Positions 1 to 11,500 of a stretch of DNA of 64,000 nt are shown piece after piece. The position numbers and the translations under genes were made by a program. The notes under the pieces were generated by a model. That model saw nothing but the letters and a program-made list of their open reading frames with translations, did not search any database and had not been told where the DNA came from. Origin of the DNA: Pseudocercospora fijiensis CIRAD86 (Eukaryota; Ascomycota; Dothideomycetes; Mycosphaerellales; Mycosphaerellaceae). Every line of letters begins with the position of its first letter. The first letter of the stretch is position 1. The stretch covers positions 4,955,789 through 5,019,788 of the forward strand of contig NW_006921536.1 in assembly GCF_000340215.1 (NCBI RefSeq), given 5' to 3'.

Positions 1-1411
1 AGAAGAAGGCTAAAAGCTCGTAATATTACTAAGGCTTAGGATTAATGCTACCCCTAGGGTGCTATTAGCTAACTAATTAGAGGCAAGCAATTATTAGCAA
101 TAAGGGACAATAAGACTACACTACTATAGAATCTACCTCTTTACTAGCGCACCCTATAGGTCCCCCTCTTATTCCTTCCTTCTAACGAGGCCTCGAGGCC
201 TAGGCGATCGGCGAAGGCGGCGCGCGCGTAAACGGATAGTATTAGTAATAATAATAATGCCGACGACGTTACGCTCGTACTAAATAGCGATACGGCCGGC
301 GCGGCTATATTAGTAATAGTGTTGCGGAGTGTATCGCTAGTTAAAGCGTCGCCGGTCGAAGAAGGAAATTAGAAGCAAGGTAAAGTTAGCGCTAAGACGG
401 TTAGCGCCGCTATTGTTAATATTGCTTGCTATTGCCGCTACGCCGCAGGCACAACCTTACCTACACTACGAGCCTAAGGCACTATACTAACTAAGTTAAA
501 AGATTGAGCCTATTAAAGGTTTAATTAAAACTTTAAGGCTAAGTCAAAATATTAAGGCTTAAAAGGATTGAGTAGCTTAATAGACTAACTAACTAAGGGC
601 AAAACTATAGAGCTAAGCTAGCCGGGGTCGATCTTGCGGACAATAGGTTACTCCTCGATCTTTCCGACCCTTTAAGCGAGGCGAACCTCTACTACTGCAC
701 TTATAATAGCCTTTACCTATAGAAACTAGAAGAACTGAGTTTTTTAAAAAGATATAATTAGTTAATACTTAAAGGCTACTAAACCTAACTAATTAGGGCT
801 AGCGAAACTACGAATAATAAGAACAATAACCCTCGGAAGCGGACAAACCCTCGGAAGCGGACATTGCTAGGTCTTTTAAGAGTAGACGTAAAGAACTCGG
901 TACGACATTACTTAGAACGGAGGTAGGGCTGTAATACCTCGTACGTCTACTTATTATAGCAGGGAAGACGCGCTCGTATTGTAATTAGTCGATAGTCCTC
1001 AATTCTTATAGTTATATATTACTTTATTATATACAAGGATAGCGTAGTTAGAGTTAGACATTGTATTAAAAGTAAGGTTTGATATAGTTATATAATTAGG
1101 TAGTTAAGTGTTTAATTTAGCGCGGCTAAGCAGCTTATTAGACTTGCTAAGTTAGTAGCAACGGAGGTCGAGGTTAGAATATAGAAAGGCTACGAGGGCG
1201 CGGCTTTTAGAAGGGAAGCGTATGTTAGAGGCTATACGTAATTAGCATGTAACTAGCTCGAGTGAAGCTAGGGTCTTAGTGCCTTAGGCAGGGCTTGGCG
1301 CTTAGCGTTAGGCCAACTAGCCTGCCTTCCTCCTTCTCCTCCTAGTTCTCTATCGAATACTACCTATACCTACTACTACCCTATCTACCTGCTAATATAA
1401 CCCTTCTTATA
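1..1411 (+). mobile_element. A0: 3' end of a family-A Ty3/gypsy element (RIP-degraded)
   Basis: The first bases match the end of the pol region of the other A copies (compare 3,961 and 11,461), followed by about 1.2 kb of 3' noncoding sequence and the 3' LTR. The 5' part lies outside the window. No reading frame survives. The next base after its LTR is inverted gag of another A copy, so A0 was inserted into that copy (A-1). The 3' noncoding part contains a direct repeat of CCCTCGGAAGCGGAC (two copies near 830-865) and one AAACTTTAA motif at 528-536. Confidence 0.85.
1223..1411 (+). repeat. 3' LTR of A0
   Basis: Starts TGTTAG and ends at CTTATA (former CTTACA), as the other family-A LTRs do. 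It is 189 bases because about 7 bases are missing just after the start. Confidence 0.85.
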
Positions 1412-2535
1412 TATAATAGTTTTATAGGTCTGCTACTAAACAGCAGTCTAGTTATTAAGGGAGTCGAAATAGTTATCCTATATACGCTTTAGGTCGCTAT
1501 TAATGTACTATATAGCGTAGACAACTAGTAAATAGTCGTCTAAAAGAGCCCTCGGTACATTTCGCTAGTTAAGCTCGCAATTACGTACTAGTATATAATC
1601 GTTGTATTGCTTGCGACTAGAGCCGTTAAATACGGTATAGTCCTTAAGTTTAGTATCCTTCTTTTAGATAGGTAGTAAAGAAGGTCCTACTATTAGTTTA
1701 GTAGGGGTTATTAGGGCTTCCTAAAGGCGACGGAGCTCGAGGAGGTTATCCTTTAGCTATTGTTCTTAACGCAAGGTAGTAAGCCTGTTTTAGGTAGCTT
1801 CTTAAAGTCTCGCTATCGGCTAGGGGCTAAAGGCTAGTTAGCTATATCGACGGTTAACAATATTGCTAAGAATGTCGTTAATAGGCAATTCTAGATTATT
1901 ACCTAGGACTATAGGTTCTTCGGTAGGCCTAGTAGTAGGCTCTTTAGTAGGAGGCACTTTAGTAGGAGCTTTAGTAGGCACTTTAGTAGGCACTATACTA
2001 CTAGCGTTGTCGTTGCTAGCGCTGCTAGCGGCGCCGTAGTTATTGTTTCGTAATAAACCGGCTATTATAAGGGGCGATACTAATAATGTATTATTAGCCC
2101 CTAAGATACGGATATAGCGGAATTAGTAGATATCGGCCTAGTATGCTTAACTTAGTATAATAGGCCGTATAGAAGGCCTTGCTTAATAATTAGTATAGTT
2201 GTTTTAATAGAGTAGTATGTATAGGTCCCGTTCTTTAGGCGTAATATAGTTAAATCGATAGTTTCCGTAGCTATACCGCTAAAAGCTTGAAATAAGGACT
2301 ATCTAGCTACTGCCCTTAAAGGGTAGATCGAATACTATATAAGAAGGGTTATATTAGCAGGTAGATAGGGTAGTAGTAGATATAAGTAGTATTCGATAAG
2401 GAACTAGGAGGAGAGGGAGGAAGGTAGGCAAGTTAGCCTATTACTAAGCGCTAAGCCCTGCCTAAGGCACTAAGACCCTAGCTTTACTCGAGCCCGGTTA
2501 TATACTAATTACGTATAACCTCTTTAGCCCTAACA
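1412..2535 (-). mobile_element. A-1: inverted 5' part (gag, leader, 5' LTR) of a family-A element
   Basis: The reverse complement aligns with 5,872-7,000 of element A1: 5' LTR at 2,338-2,535, leader, then the N-terminal half of gag with its Pro/Thr/Lys-Val repeats. gag is interrupted at 1,411/1,412 by A0, so its remainder lies to the left of the window. On the right the LTR ends directly against integrase sequence of A2 (ACTAG at 2,536), so A-1 was itself inserted into the pol of A2. gag is full of TAG/TAA. Confidence 0.85.
2338..2535 (-). repeat. 5' LTR of A-1
   Basis: On the minus strand it begins TGTTAGGGC at 2,535 and ends CTTATA at 2,338. Length 198 bases. Confidence 0.85.
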
Positions 2536-2789
2536 ACTAGTCGATCGATAATAAGGGTTATTTAAGGTTTAAGGGCAGATACTATATCCTCGCTAAACAT
2601 TCGATCCGACAAGAACTTCTTAAGCGATACTATAATAGTAAGCTTGCCGGTTACTATAGTATAGAGAGGTCGCACGAGCTACTATCGCGTATATACTACT
2701 AGCTAAATAGTAAGTAGGATATAAAGGACTACGTAAATACATATGCCGTATATTAACGAGTTAAAGCACTAAAGCACTTACTATTTAGC

Positions 2790-3950
2790 GAGTTGTCTTT
2801 ACTCCCTGTTCTAAAGAAGCTATTTGCTAAGCTTATAATAGATTTTATTATAGGCCTTCCGCCTACTAAGCGTAGGGGTAGCAAGGATATATATAATGCT
2901 ATCCTAGTTGTCGTAGACCGGTTTACTAAGGGCGCTCGTTATATTCCTACCCGGAAGGATTAGACGGCTATTAATATAGCTAAAGCACTATAGAACAACA
3001 TCTTCTATAGCTATTAGGGGACCCCTAAGGGGATAGTCTCCGATAGGGGTTCGACATTTATATCTTATTATTAGAGTAAGATATGCCTATAGCTAAGACT
3101 TAAGCATCGGCTGTCTATAGCCTTCTATCTACAAACAGATAGCTAGACCGAGAGGCAAAATGCTACGCTATAGCAGTACCTACGTAGCTACATTAATAAG
3201 AACCCTAACGACTAGGTCAACCTCCTATAACTAGCTAAATTCGTATATAATAATAGTGTCTACTTATTAACTAAGGTCTTACTATATATAGCTATAATAG
3301 GCTAGAACGCTGCTATACTATAAGAACCCCTATCGCTCGAGGCCGAGCGTAAGGAAAGGGAAGCGCGTTAAGCCCCTAAACGTTAAGCCCCTAAAATACT
3401 AGCGGCTATTAAGAGGGTTTAAAAGATGCGAGAAATCTATACTAAGATAGCTAAGAAACTAACAAAGGCTTAAGAGTACTAAAAGACCTACTACAATAAG
3501 CGCTATACACTAATAACCTTTAAACAAGGCGATATAGTTATACTTAGTACGAAGAACCTCCGCATCCGCAAGTACCTATTACCTAATAGCAAAACAAGGC
3601 CTAAGCTCGCACTAAGATACATTAGCCTATTCCGTATTCGAGAGGCTAAGGGCATATAGGCCTACTAGTTGTAGCTTCCTCCTTATTATACTATCTATAA
3701 CACCTTCTACGTATCCCTTCTTAAACTATACTACTAGCGCGAAGGCGATAAAGCGCCTACTAAGTTAGAAGAAGTCTTAGCCGATAGTAAAGAGCTATAG
3801 TCTATAGAACGCATTCTAAAGCACCGGACTAGGCAAGGCAAGAGGGAATACCTATTAAGATAGTAAGGCTATTTACCTAAATAGGACTCGTAGGAGGCTA
3901 AAGACTCGTTTAAGGATATAACTAAGTTATTAGATAAATATTAGACTAGT
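2790..3950 (+). pseudogene. Integrase with C-terminal chromodomain (A2, broken)
   Basis: The conceptual frame shows the Ty3/gypsy integrase core: a DFIIGLPPTKR segment near 2,840, an LVVVDRFTK segment near 2,905 and an IVSDRGSTF segment near 3,030. Near 3,840-3,930 comes a REYLLR...GYLPK segment typical of the chromodomain that chromoviruses use for heterochromatin targeting. Trp and Gln positions are now TAG/TAA. It supplies the integrase stretch hidden by the assembly gap in A1. It has no coding capacity left. Confidence 0.85.
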
Positions 3951-5229
3951 ATAAAGAACAAGAAGAAGGCTAAGGGCCTATAATATCGCCTAGGAATAAT
4001 ACTACCCCTAGGGTGCTATTAGCTAACTAATTAGAGGCCGGCAAACTAGGACAATAAGACTACACTACTATAGTAAACGCGCACCGAGTGTAAACAAGCG
4101 CGCTATAACGCGTTAACTATTCGCTACTCTCCTAGGAAACTACCTCTTTACTAGCGTACTCTATAAGACTCTTCTCTTAGCGCCCCTTTTATTCTATCGA
4201 GATCTCGGGGCCTAGGCGGTCGGCGGGGATAGCGCGCGGATAGTAATAATAATAATAACGACGGCGCGGCCGGCGCGGCTATATTAGTAACAGTATTGCG
4301 GAGTATGTTACTACTTAAAGGAAAGATATAGCTATGTTAGTAACGGTGTTGCCGAGTTATTATTAGTTAAAGAAGGAAATTAGAAGCAAGGTAAAGTCGG
4401 CGCTAAGACGGCTAGCGCCGCTATTATTAATATTACCTACTCGCTACTATTACTAACCTTAGCTACACTACGAGCCTAAGGCACTATACTAGCTTAAAAG
4501 ATTAAGCATATTAAGGGTTTAATTAAAACTTTAAGGCTAAGTTGAAACACTAAGGGCCGCCTAAAAGATTAAGCGACTAATAGACTAACTAAGGGCAAAA
4601 CTATAGAGCTAAGCTAGCCGGGGTCGATCTTACGGACAATAGGTTACTCCTCGATCTTTCCGACCCTTTAAGCGAGGCGAACCTTAACTATTGCACTTAT
4701 AATAGCCTTTACTTATAGAAAGTAGACGAACTATGTTTTTTGAAAAGATAAGATAAGATTAATAATTAAAGGCTACTAAACCTAACTAATTAGGGCTAGT
4801 GAAACTATAATAGTAAATAATAGTCCTTATAATAATAAGGACAACCCTCGGAAGCGGACATTGCTAGGTCTTTTAAGAGTAGACGCAAAGAACTCGGTAC
4901 GACATTACTTAGAACGGAGGCAGTGTTGCAATACCTCGTACGCCTACCTATTATAGTAGGGAAGACGCGCTCGTATTATAATTAGTCGATAGCCCTAATT
5001 CTTATAGATATATATTACTTTATAGTTTATTATATATAGGGATAGCGTAGTTAGAGTTGAACATTGTGTTATATTAGAGGTAAGGTTTAATATAGTTACA
5101 TAATTAGGTAGTTAAGCGTTTAATCTAGCGCGGCTAAACGGCTTAGTTAATCTACTAAGTTAGCGGTAAAAGAGACTAGGTTAGAATATAGATAGGCTAC
5201 GAGGGCGCGGCCTTTAGAAAGGAAGCGTA

Positions 5230-5421
5230 TATTAGGACCGAAGAGGTTATACGTAATTAGCATATAACTAGGCTCGAGTAAAGCTAGGGTCTTAATGCCT
5301 TAGGTAGGGCTTAGCGCTTAGTAATAGGCTAACTCCTTCCTCCCTCTCCTCCTAGATCCTTATCGAATACTACCTATACCTACTACTACTCTATCTACCT
5401 GCTAATATAACCCTTCTTATA
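5230..5421 (+). repeat. 3' LTR of A2
   Basis: Starts TATTAGGA (former TG) and ends CTTATA. A purine-rich stretch precedes it. Length 192 bases. Confidence 0.85.
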
Positions 5422-5871
5422 TAGGTAGTCTATATCTACTACGTAGGTAGTAAAGTCTAGTAGGCGCTTATTGCCGAGGTTGTCTTTTAGAACTATAGGA
5501 ATATAGTAGGCCCTATAAGTTAAGTACCGAGCGTTATTAAACTAAGCAAGGGTTAGTAGGTTAGTCCTAGGCAATTGTTAAAGGTCTAATTGCTTAGCTA
5601 AGCGATAGCTAATAAGGGCACTAACTGAATTTCCTAGATCTAGTATAACCTTAGTCTTATAATTAGTGCTATACGAGTCCGATACGAGATAGGTGCGTAT
5701 AATAGCTAGTATAATATCGATAGTCTTACGCCGCATAAGGCTAATAGTTAGTGCGGCGCTTACTCCTTTTTCGAAGGACCGATAGGGGTAGCATTAGCGG
5801 CTAAAAGGTACTTACGGTACTTAGCGGTAGCACGGTCGATTCTAGCCTAGTCCTTAGGTTTGTCGTATTAG
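5422..5871 (-). mobile_element. A-2, left fragment: inverted gag zinc-knuckle to protease region
   Basis: The reverse complement matches about 7,575-8,020 of A1, the end of gag through the protease. It continues across A1 at 12,948, where the same inverted gag resumes with the duplicated bases ATTAG. It is therefore one arm of element A-2, split by A2 on its left and A1 on its right. Confidence 0.85.
5867..5871. repeat. Target-site duplication of A1 (left copy, ATTAG)
   Basis: ATTAG directly precedes the A1 5' LTR and is repeated at 12,943-12,947 after the 3' LTR. Removing A1 and one copy restores the inverted gag sequence of A-2. Confidence 0.9.
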
Positions 5872-6067
5872 TGTTAGGGCTAAAGAGGCTATACGTGATT
5901 GGCATGTGACTAGGCTAAGTAAAGCTAGGGTCTTAGTGCCTTAGGCAGGGCTTAGCGCTTAGCAATAGGCTAACTTGCCTACCTTCCTCCCTCTCCTCCT
6001 AGCTCCTTATCGAATACTACTTATACCTACTACTACCCTATCTACCTACTAACATACCCTTCTTATA
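5872..6067 (+). repeat. 5' LTR of A1
   Basis: 196 bases, TGTTAGGGC at the start and CTTATA at the end, which corresponds to CTTACA in the 3' copy. The end is fixed by the target duplication at the other LTR. Confidence 0.92.
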
Positions 6068-6084
6068 TAGTATTCGATCTACCC
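6068..6084 (+). other. Probable primer-binding site of A1
   Basis: TAGTATTCGATCTACCC follows the LTR immediately. A former TGG, complementary to the CCA end of a tRNA, would give TAG after RIP. The same bases follow the LTR in A4 (34,643) and, inverted, in A-1, A-2 and A-3. The priming tRNA was not identified. Confidence 0.5.
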
Positions 6085-6291
6085 TTTAAGGGCAGCAGCT
6101 AGATAGTCCTTATTTCAAGCTTTTAGCGGTATAGCTACGAATAAGACTAATCTAACTATATTGCGCCCGAAGAACGGGACCTATACGTACTATTCTATCG
6201 AAACAACCGTACTAATCATTAAGCAAGGCCTTCTACACGGCCTATTACACTAAGTTAAGTATACTAAGCCGATATCTACTAATTCCGCTAT

Positions 6292-7660
6292 ATCCGTATC
6301 TTAGGGGCTAATAATACATTATTAGTGTCGCCCCTTATAATAGCCGGTTTATTACGAAACAACAACCGTGCTGCCGCTAGTAGCGCTAGCAATAACAACG
6401 CTAGTGGCACAGTTCCCGCTAAAGTGCCTACTAAAGTGCCTCCTACTAAAGAGCCTACCGGAGAGCCTATTAAAGAAGAACCTATAATTCTAGGTAATAA
6501 TCTAGAATTGCCTGTTAACGACATTCTTAATAACATTGTTAATCGACGATATAGCTAGCTAGCCTTTGGCCCCTAACTAGTAGGGAGACTCTAAGAAGCT
6601 ACCTAAAACAGGCTTACTACCCTACGTTAAGAACAATAGCTAAAGGATAACCTCCTCGAAATTCGCCGCCTTTAGGAGGCCCTAACAACTAACACTAAAT
6701 CGATAGCAGGACCTTCCTTACTATTAGTCCTAGTCTAGAAGAAGGATGCTAAACTTAAGGACTGCACCGTATTTAATAGCTCTAGTCGAAAGCAATATAA
6801 CGACTATATTCGTAACTATAAGCTTAACTAACGAAACGCACTAAGGGCTCTACTAAATAACTATTTACTAGTCGTCTATACTATACAGTACATTAACGGC
6901 GACCTAAAACGCACCTAGGATAACTATTTTGACTCCCTTAATAACTAGACTACTGTTTAGTAGCAGACCTACAAAACCATTATACTAGACACCCTTAGAA
7001 ACCCTATACTAAGGCAACAACACGCTTAGGACTAGTACCTTCGAGCTAAACAAAAGACTAATCAATCGGCTCGCTTATTTAAGGCCTATTTAAAGACCCT
7101 CGAAGACGACCTCCCGACTAAAACTAATTCTATCTAGATCTCCGAAATACGCCCTAAATTGAGATAGGAATTGGTCCTTAAATTAGACCGCCGCCGTGTG
7201 TTTAAACAGGCCAATCTTATACGTATTTAATTTATAGTTGAAGTCGAAACTGCTAAACGAGCTGTCTAGCTCTAGTAACGACTAGAATTAAGGATTCGAC
7301 CTACTAGCAACCGTAGCAACCGTAGCCGCGGAGGAAACTAAGGTTCCTACTAAGACAACAATGCTAACAATAGGAATAGTAACAACGACCGTAGAAGAAG
7401 CCGTAGCCGGCGGCTATATAGAGAAGGCCGTAATAGGGGCTATAGAAGGGGCTCGTATCCCTATAGTACTAATCGCTCGGCTAATAACAGCGGCAATAGC
7501 TATAGCAATCCCCTAACCGGACTAAAGTGCTTTAATTGTAATAGCACTAGCTATCTACTAGGCTAATGCGACAAACCTAAGGACTAGGCCCGAATCGACC
7601 GTACTGTCGCTAAGCACCGAAAGCACCTTTTAGCAGCTAACGCTACCCCTATAGGCTAAC
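6292..7660 (+). pseudogene. gag of A1 (RIP-broken)
   Basis: The open start is at 6,292-6,558 and runs through a stretch with repeated K-V-P-T and an Asn/Ala-rich part. Beyond it the frame holds many TAG/TAA. Near 7,370-7,500 an Arg/Asn/Ser/Gly-rich segment precedes a CCHC zinc knuckle at 7,528-7,568 read as CFNC....Y....C: the His ligand is now Tyr (CAT to TAT). Gag packages the element RNA into particles. The start is uncertain because no ATG stands near the open frame. pol continues in another frame. Confidence 0.8.
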
Positions 7661-10600
7661 CTTCGAAAAAAGAATAAGCGCCGCACTAACTATTAGCCTT
7701 GTGCGGCGTAAGACTATCGACATTATACTAGCTATTATACGCACCTGTCTCGTATCGGATACGTATAGAACTAACTATAAAACTAAGGTTATACTAGATC
7801 TAGGAAATTTAGTTAGTGCCCTTATTAGCTATCGCCTAGCTAAGCAATTAGACCTTCGACAACTGCCTAGGACTAACCTACTAACCCTTGCTTAGTTTAA
7901 TAACGCTCGGCACTTGACCTACGGAGCCTACTATATCTATATAGCCCTAAGAGACGACCTCGGCAATAAGCGCCTACTAAACTTTACTACCTACGTAGTA
8001 GATATAGATAGCCTCCTATCTAACATTGTTATTAGCAACCCTGTTCTTAAGTACTATACTATCGTTATAGACTTAGGTAGTTAACAATAGCGATTTAGAA
8101 TCGCTAGGAAAGAGGACATTAAATATATCGATATTAGCGAGTGTCCTAATGATATTAGGGTCCTATTTATTAGCAACCTAACACTAGCCTCTACCTTAGC
8201 CGACCTAATAGTCGACCTATTAGGCGACGATAATAAGCCTGTGCCCCCTAATAGCATAGACCCTAATTAGCTCGAGCGTATACTAGAGCCTATTCGAGAG
8301 ACCTATATTAATATATTCAAATACTACTTAGTATCGACATTGCCTATATTTAAAGAGACGGATTATAAGATTAATATTATAGAGGGCAAGGAGGTTCCTT
8401 TTAGCCCCCTCTATAACCTTAGTAAGCGCGAGCTTGCTATGTTACGTAAGTACCTAGAAGAAAACCTAGCTAATAGTCGTATTCGGTATAGTAATAGCCC
8501 TACTAGTGCACCTATCCTATTCGTGCTAAAGAAGGATAGTAGCCTACGCCTATGTATTAATTATCGTAGGCTTAACGCTGTTACTATTAAAGACCGCTAT
8601 CTACTCCCGCTTATTAATAAGACCCTCGACCGCCTTTCTAGTACCTACTACTACACTATATTAGACATTAAGGACGCCTATTACCGTATTCGTATTCGTA
8701 AGGGCGATAAATAGAAGACAGCCTTTCGCACTCGCTATAGCTATTTCGAGTACTTAGTTATACTATTTAGGCTAGCTAATGCCCCTACTATATTCTAGTC
8801 CTACATTAATCGTGCCCTATTAGGCCTATTAGATTACCTCTGTATAGTTTACCTAGATAACATCCTAGTTTATATACATTCACCTAATATTATAGAATAC
8901 TAGGCCGTAGTACGCAAGGTCCTCGACCGCCTACGAGCCTATAGCCTATATTGCAAACCTTCTAAATGCACCTTTGCTACTAAAGAGGTGTCCTTCCTTA
9001 GCTTCCTCGTATTAACCGAGGGTGTTAAGGCTAATCCTAACCGGATTAAAACAATTACTAAATAGCCTATTCCTACGTCTATTAAGGAGCTTTAATCGTT
9101 CCTCGGCTTCGCTAATTTCTACCGCCGTTTTATTAAGGGCTATTCGAGGTATATAATGCTATTAACTGAGCTTACTAAGACTAAGGCAAACCCTTCTAGA
9201 GAGTTTAGGTAGACTAACAAAACACAAGCCGCTTTTGACGGTCTAAAGAAGCGATTTACTAAAGTCCCCTTATTATACTATTTCGTACTAAGTAAACAGA
9301 TCCGAATTGAGACTAACGCTTTACAGTTCGCTATATTAGCTATTATGTTATAGTAGGCTAATAACACCTACTAGTACCCGATTGCCTTCTTCTCGAGGAA
9401 GATAATTAATACTAAACGTCGCTACGAGACCTACGAGTAAGAGCTCCTAGCTATTGTCGAGGCCTTTAAGTACTAGAGGCATTACCTCGATAGGGCTCAA
9501 TATATAATACAGGTCTATACGGACTATAACAACCTCCGTAGCATTACTAAGGTTACTAGGGTTATAGGTCGATAGGCAAGATAGGCCGTCTACCTCGCCG
9601 GGTTTGATTTTAATATGTTATACCGGCTAGGCGTAAGTAACCCTACCGATAGCCTATCGAGGCGACCTAATTACGATAGCGAGACCTAACATATCAATTC
9701 TTTGTTTCTAACCCTGTAGCATAAGATTGCTATAGCCCGTATTGTTAATAAGCACGCGTAGGATAAGCGGCTTACTAGACTCCGCGACGGCTTAAAGTAT
9801 ATTAATACTCTTACTATATTAATAGTACGTATTAAGGCAAGAGCTAAGGATACAGACAGGAGAAGTTATAATAACTCCCTAGTCGATATCGCTATATATA
9901 GTAACAGCGATTAAAGCACTAATGCAGTTAATCCGGCTACTAGTGCTATTAGATATATATAATACGTACCTCGTTTAATAGCGAGGGTACTACTAAATAA
10001 CTTTGCAAATAGGGATAGTTAATCGTTTATAGATGAGCTATTATGTGCTTAGCAGAGGGACGCCTTTGCTACTAAACGTATCGATAAGCTTGTAAGTAGG
10101 CGAACGACTCGATTTAGTAAGAGTAACTAGTCGATCGATAACAAAGGTTATTTAAAGTTTAAGGGTAGATACTATATCCCCGCTAAACATTCGATCCGAT
10201 AAGAACTTCTTAAGCGATACTATAATAGTAAGCTTGCCGGTTACTATAGTATAGAGAGGTCGTACGAGCTACTATCGCGTATATACTACTAGCTAAATAG
10301 TAAGCGGGACATAAAGGACTACGTAAACACGTATACCGTATGTTAACGAGTTAAAGCACTAAAGTACTTACTATTTAGCGAGTTGTCTTCACTCCCTATT
10401 CTAAAGAAGCCTTTTATAGAGCTTATAATAGACTTTATTATAGGTCTTCCCCCTACTAAGCGAAAAGGAANNNNNNNNNNNNNNNNNNNNNNNNNNNNNN
10501 NNNNNNNNNNNNNNNNNNNNNNNNNNNNNNNNNNNNNNNNNNNNNNNNNNNNNNNNNNNNNNNNNNNNNNNNNNNNNNNNNNNNNNNNNNNNNNNNNNNN

Positions 10601-11500
10601 NNNNNNNNNNNNNNNNNNNNNNNNNNNNNNNNNNNNNNNNNNNNNNNNNNNNNNNNNNNNNNNNNNNNNNNNNNNNNNNNNNNNNNNNNNNNNNNNNNNN
10701 NNNNNNNNNNNNNNNNNNNNNNNNNNNNNNNNNNNNNNNNNNNNNNNNNNNNNNNNNNNNNNNNNNNNNNNNNNNNNNNNNNNNNNNNNNNNNNNNNNNN
10801 NNNNNNNNNNNNNNNNNNNNNNNNNNNNNNNNNNNNNNNNNNNNNNNNNNNNNNNNNNNNNNNNNNNNNNNNNNNNNNNNNNNNNNNNNNNNNNNNNNNN
10901 NNNNNNNNNNNNNNNNNNNNNNNNNNNNNNNNNNNNNNNNNNNNNNNNNNNNNNNNNNNNNNNNNNNNNNNNNNNNNNNNNNNNNNNNNNNNNNNNNNNN
11001 NNNNNNNNNNNNNNNNNNNNNNNNNNNNNNNNNNNNNNNNNNNNNNNNNNNNNNNNNNNNNNNNNNNNNNNNNNNNNNNNNNNNNNNNNNNNNNNNNNNN
11101 NNNNNNNNNNNNNNNNCCTAAGCTCGCACTAGATACATTAGCCTATTTCGTATCCGAGAACCGAAGGGCAATAGCTAGGCCTACTAGTTATAGCTTCTAC
11201 CTTATTACACTATCTATAACATCTTCTATATCTCCCTCCTTAAACTATACTACTAGCGCGAAGGCGATAAAGCACCTACTAAATCCGAGGACATACTAGC
11301 TAATAGCGAAGAGCTATAGTCTATAGAACGTATTCTAAAGCATCGGACTAGGTAGGGCAAGAAGGAGTACCTATTAAGATAGTAAGGCTATTTACCTAAA
11401 TAGGACTTATAGGAGGCTAAAGACTCGTTTAAAGATATAACTAAGTTATTAGATAAGTATTAGACTAGCGTAAAGAAGGCAAAGAAGGCTAAGAGCTTAT
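7661..11500 (+). pseudogene. pol of A1: protease, RT, RNase H, integrase, chromodomain (RIP-broken)
   Basis: Protease: 7,701-8,060, with a VILDLGN segment where D-S/T-G is expected. Reverse transcriptase: open from 8,340 to 8,714 and readable to about 8,900. It shows [17 protein letters not shown] and YLDN at 8,850-8,861 in place of YxDD, so the second catalytic Asp is Asn. RNase H: ETNA at 9,309-9,320 where ETDA is usual. Integrase: from about 10,140, entering the gap at 10,471. The integrase tail and chromodomain resume at 11,117 and end near 11,500. Trp/Gln codons read TAG/TAA. Asp-to-Asn at two active sites fits TpG-to-TpA changes. Confidence 0.88.
10471..11116. other. Assembly gap (646 N)
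   Basis: A run of N inside the A1 integrase. The flanks are continuous with the equivalent stretch of A2 (about 2,870-3,600), so the gap is probably repeat-related with no foreign sequence expected. Confidence 0.98.

Larger units (their letters stand above)
2536..5421 (+). mobile_element. A2: pol 3' half, 3' noncoding and 3' LTR of a family-A element
   Basis: Begins inside the pol region (matching about 10,125 of A1) and runs through integrase and chromodomain, about 1.25 kb of 3' noncoding sequence and a 3' LTR. The 5' part is separated from it by A-1 and lies outside the window. The LTR end is followed by inverted protease-region sequence of A-2, so A2 sits inside A-2. Confidence 0.85.

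Noticed and set aside
6288..6536. Minus-strand ORF rich in Gly/Leu/Val
   Set aside because: Shadow of the gag N-terminus; the equivalents at 13,977-14,222 and 62,324-62,581 recur in every A copy for the same reason.
10383..11132. ORF of 249 residues
   Set aside because: Almost entirely N; only the first 29 codons are real integrase sequence.
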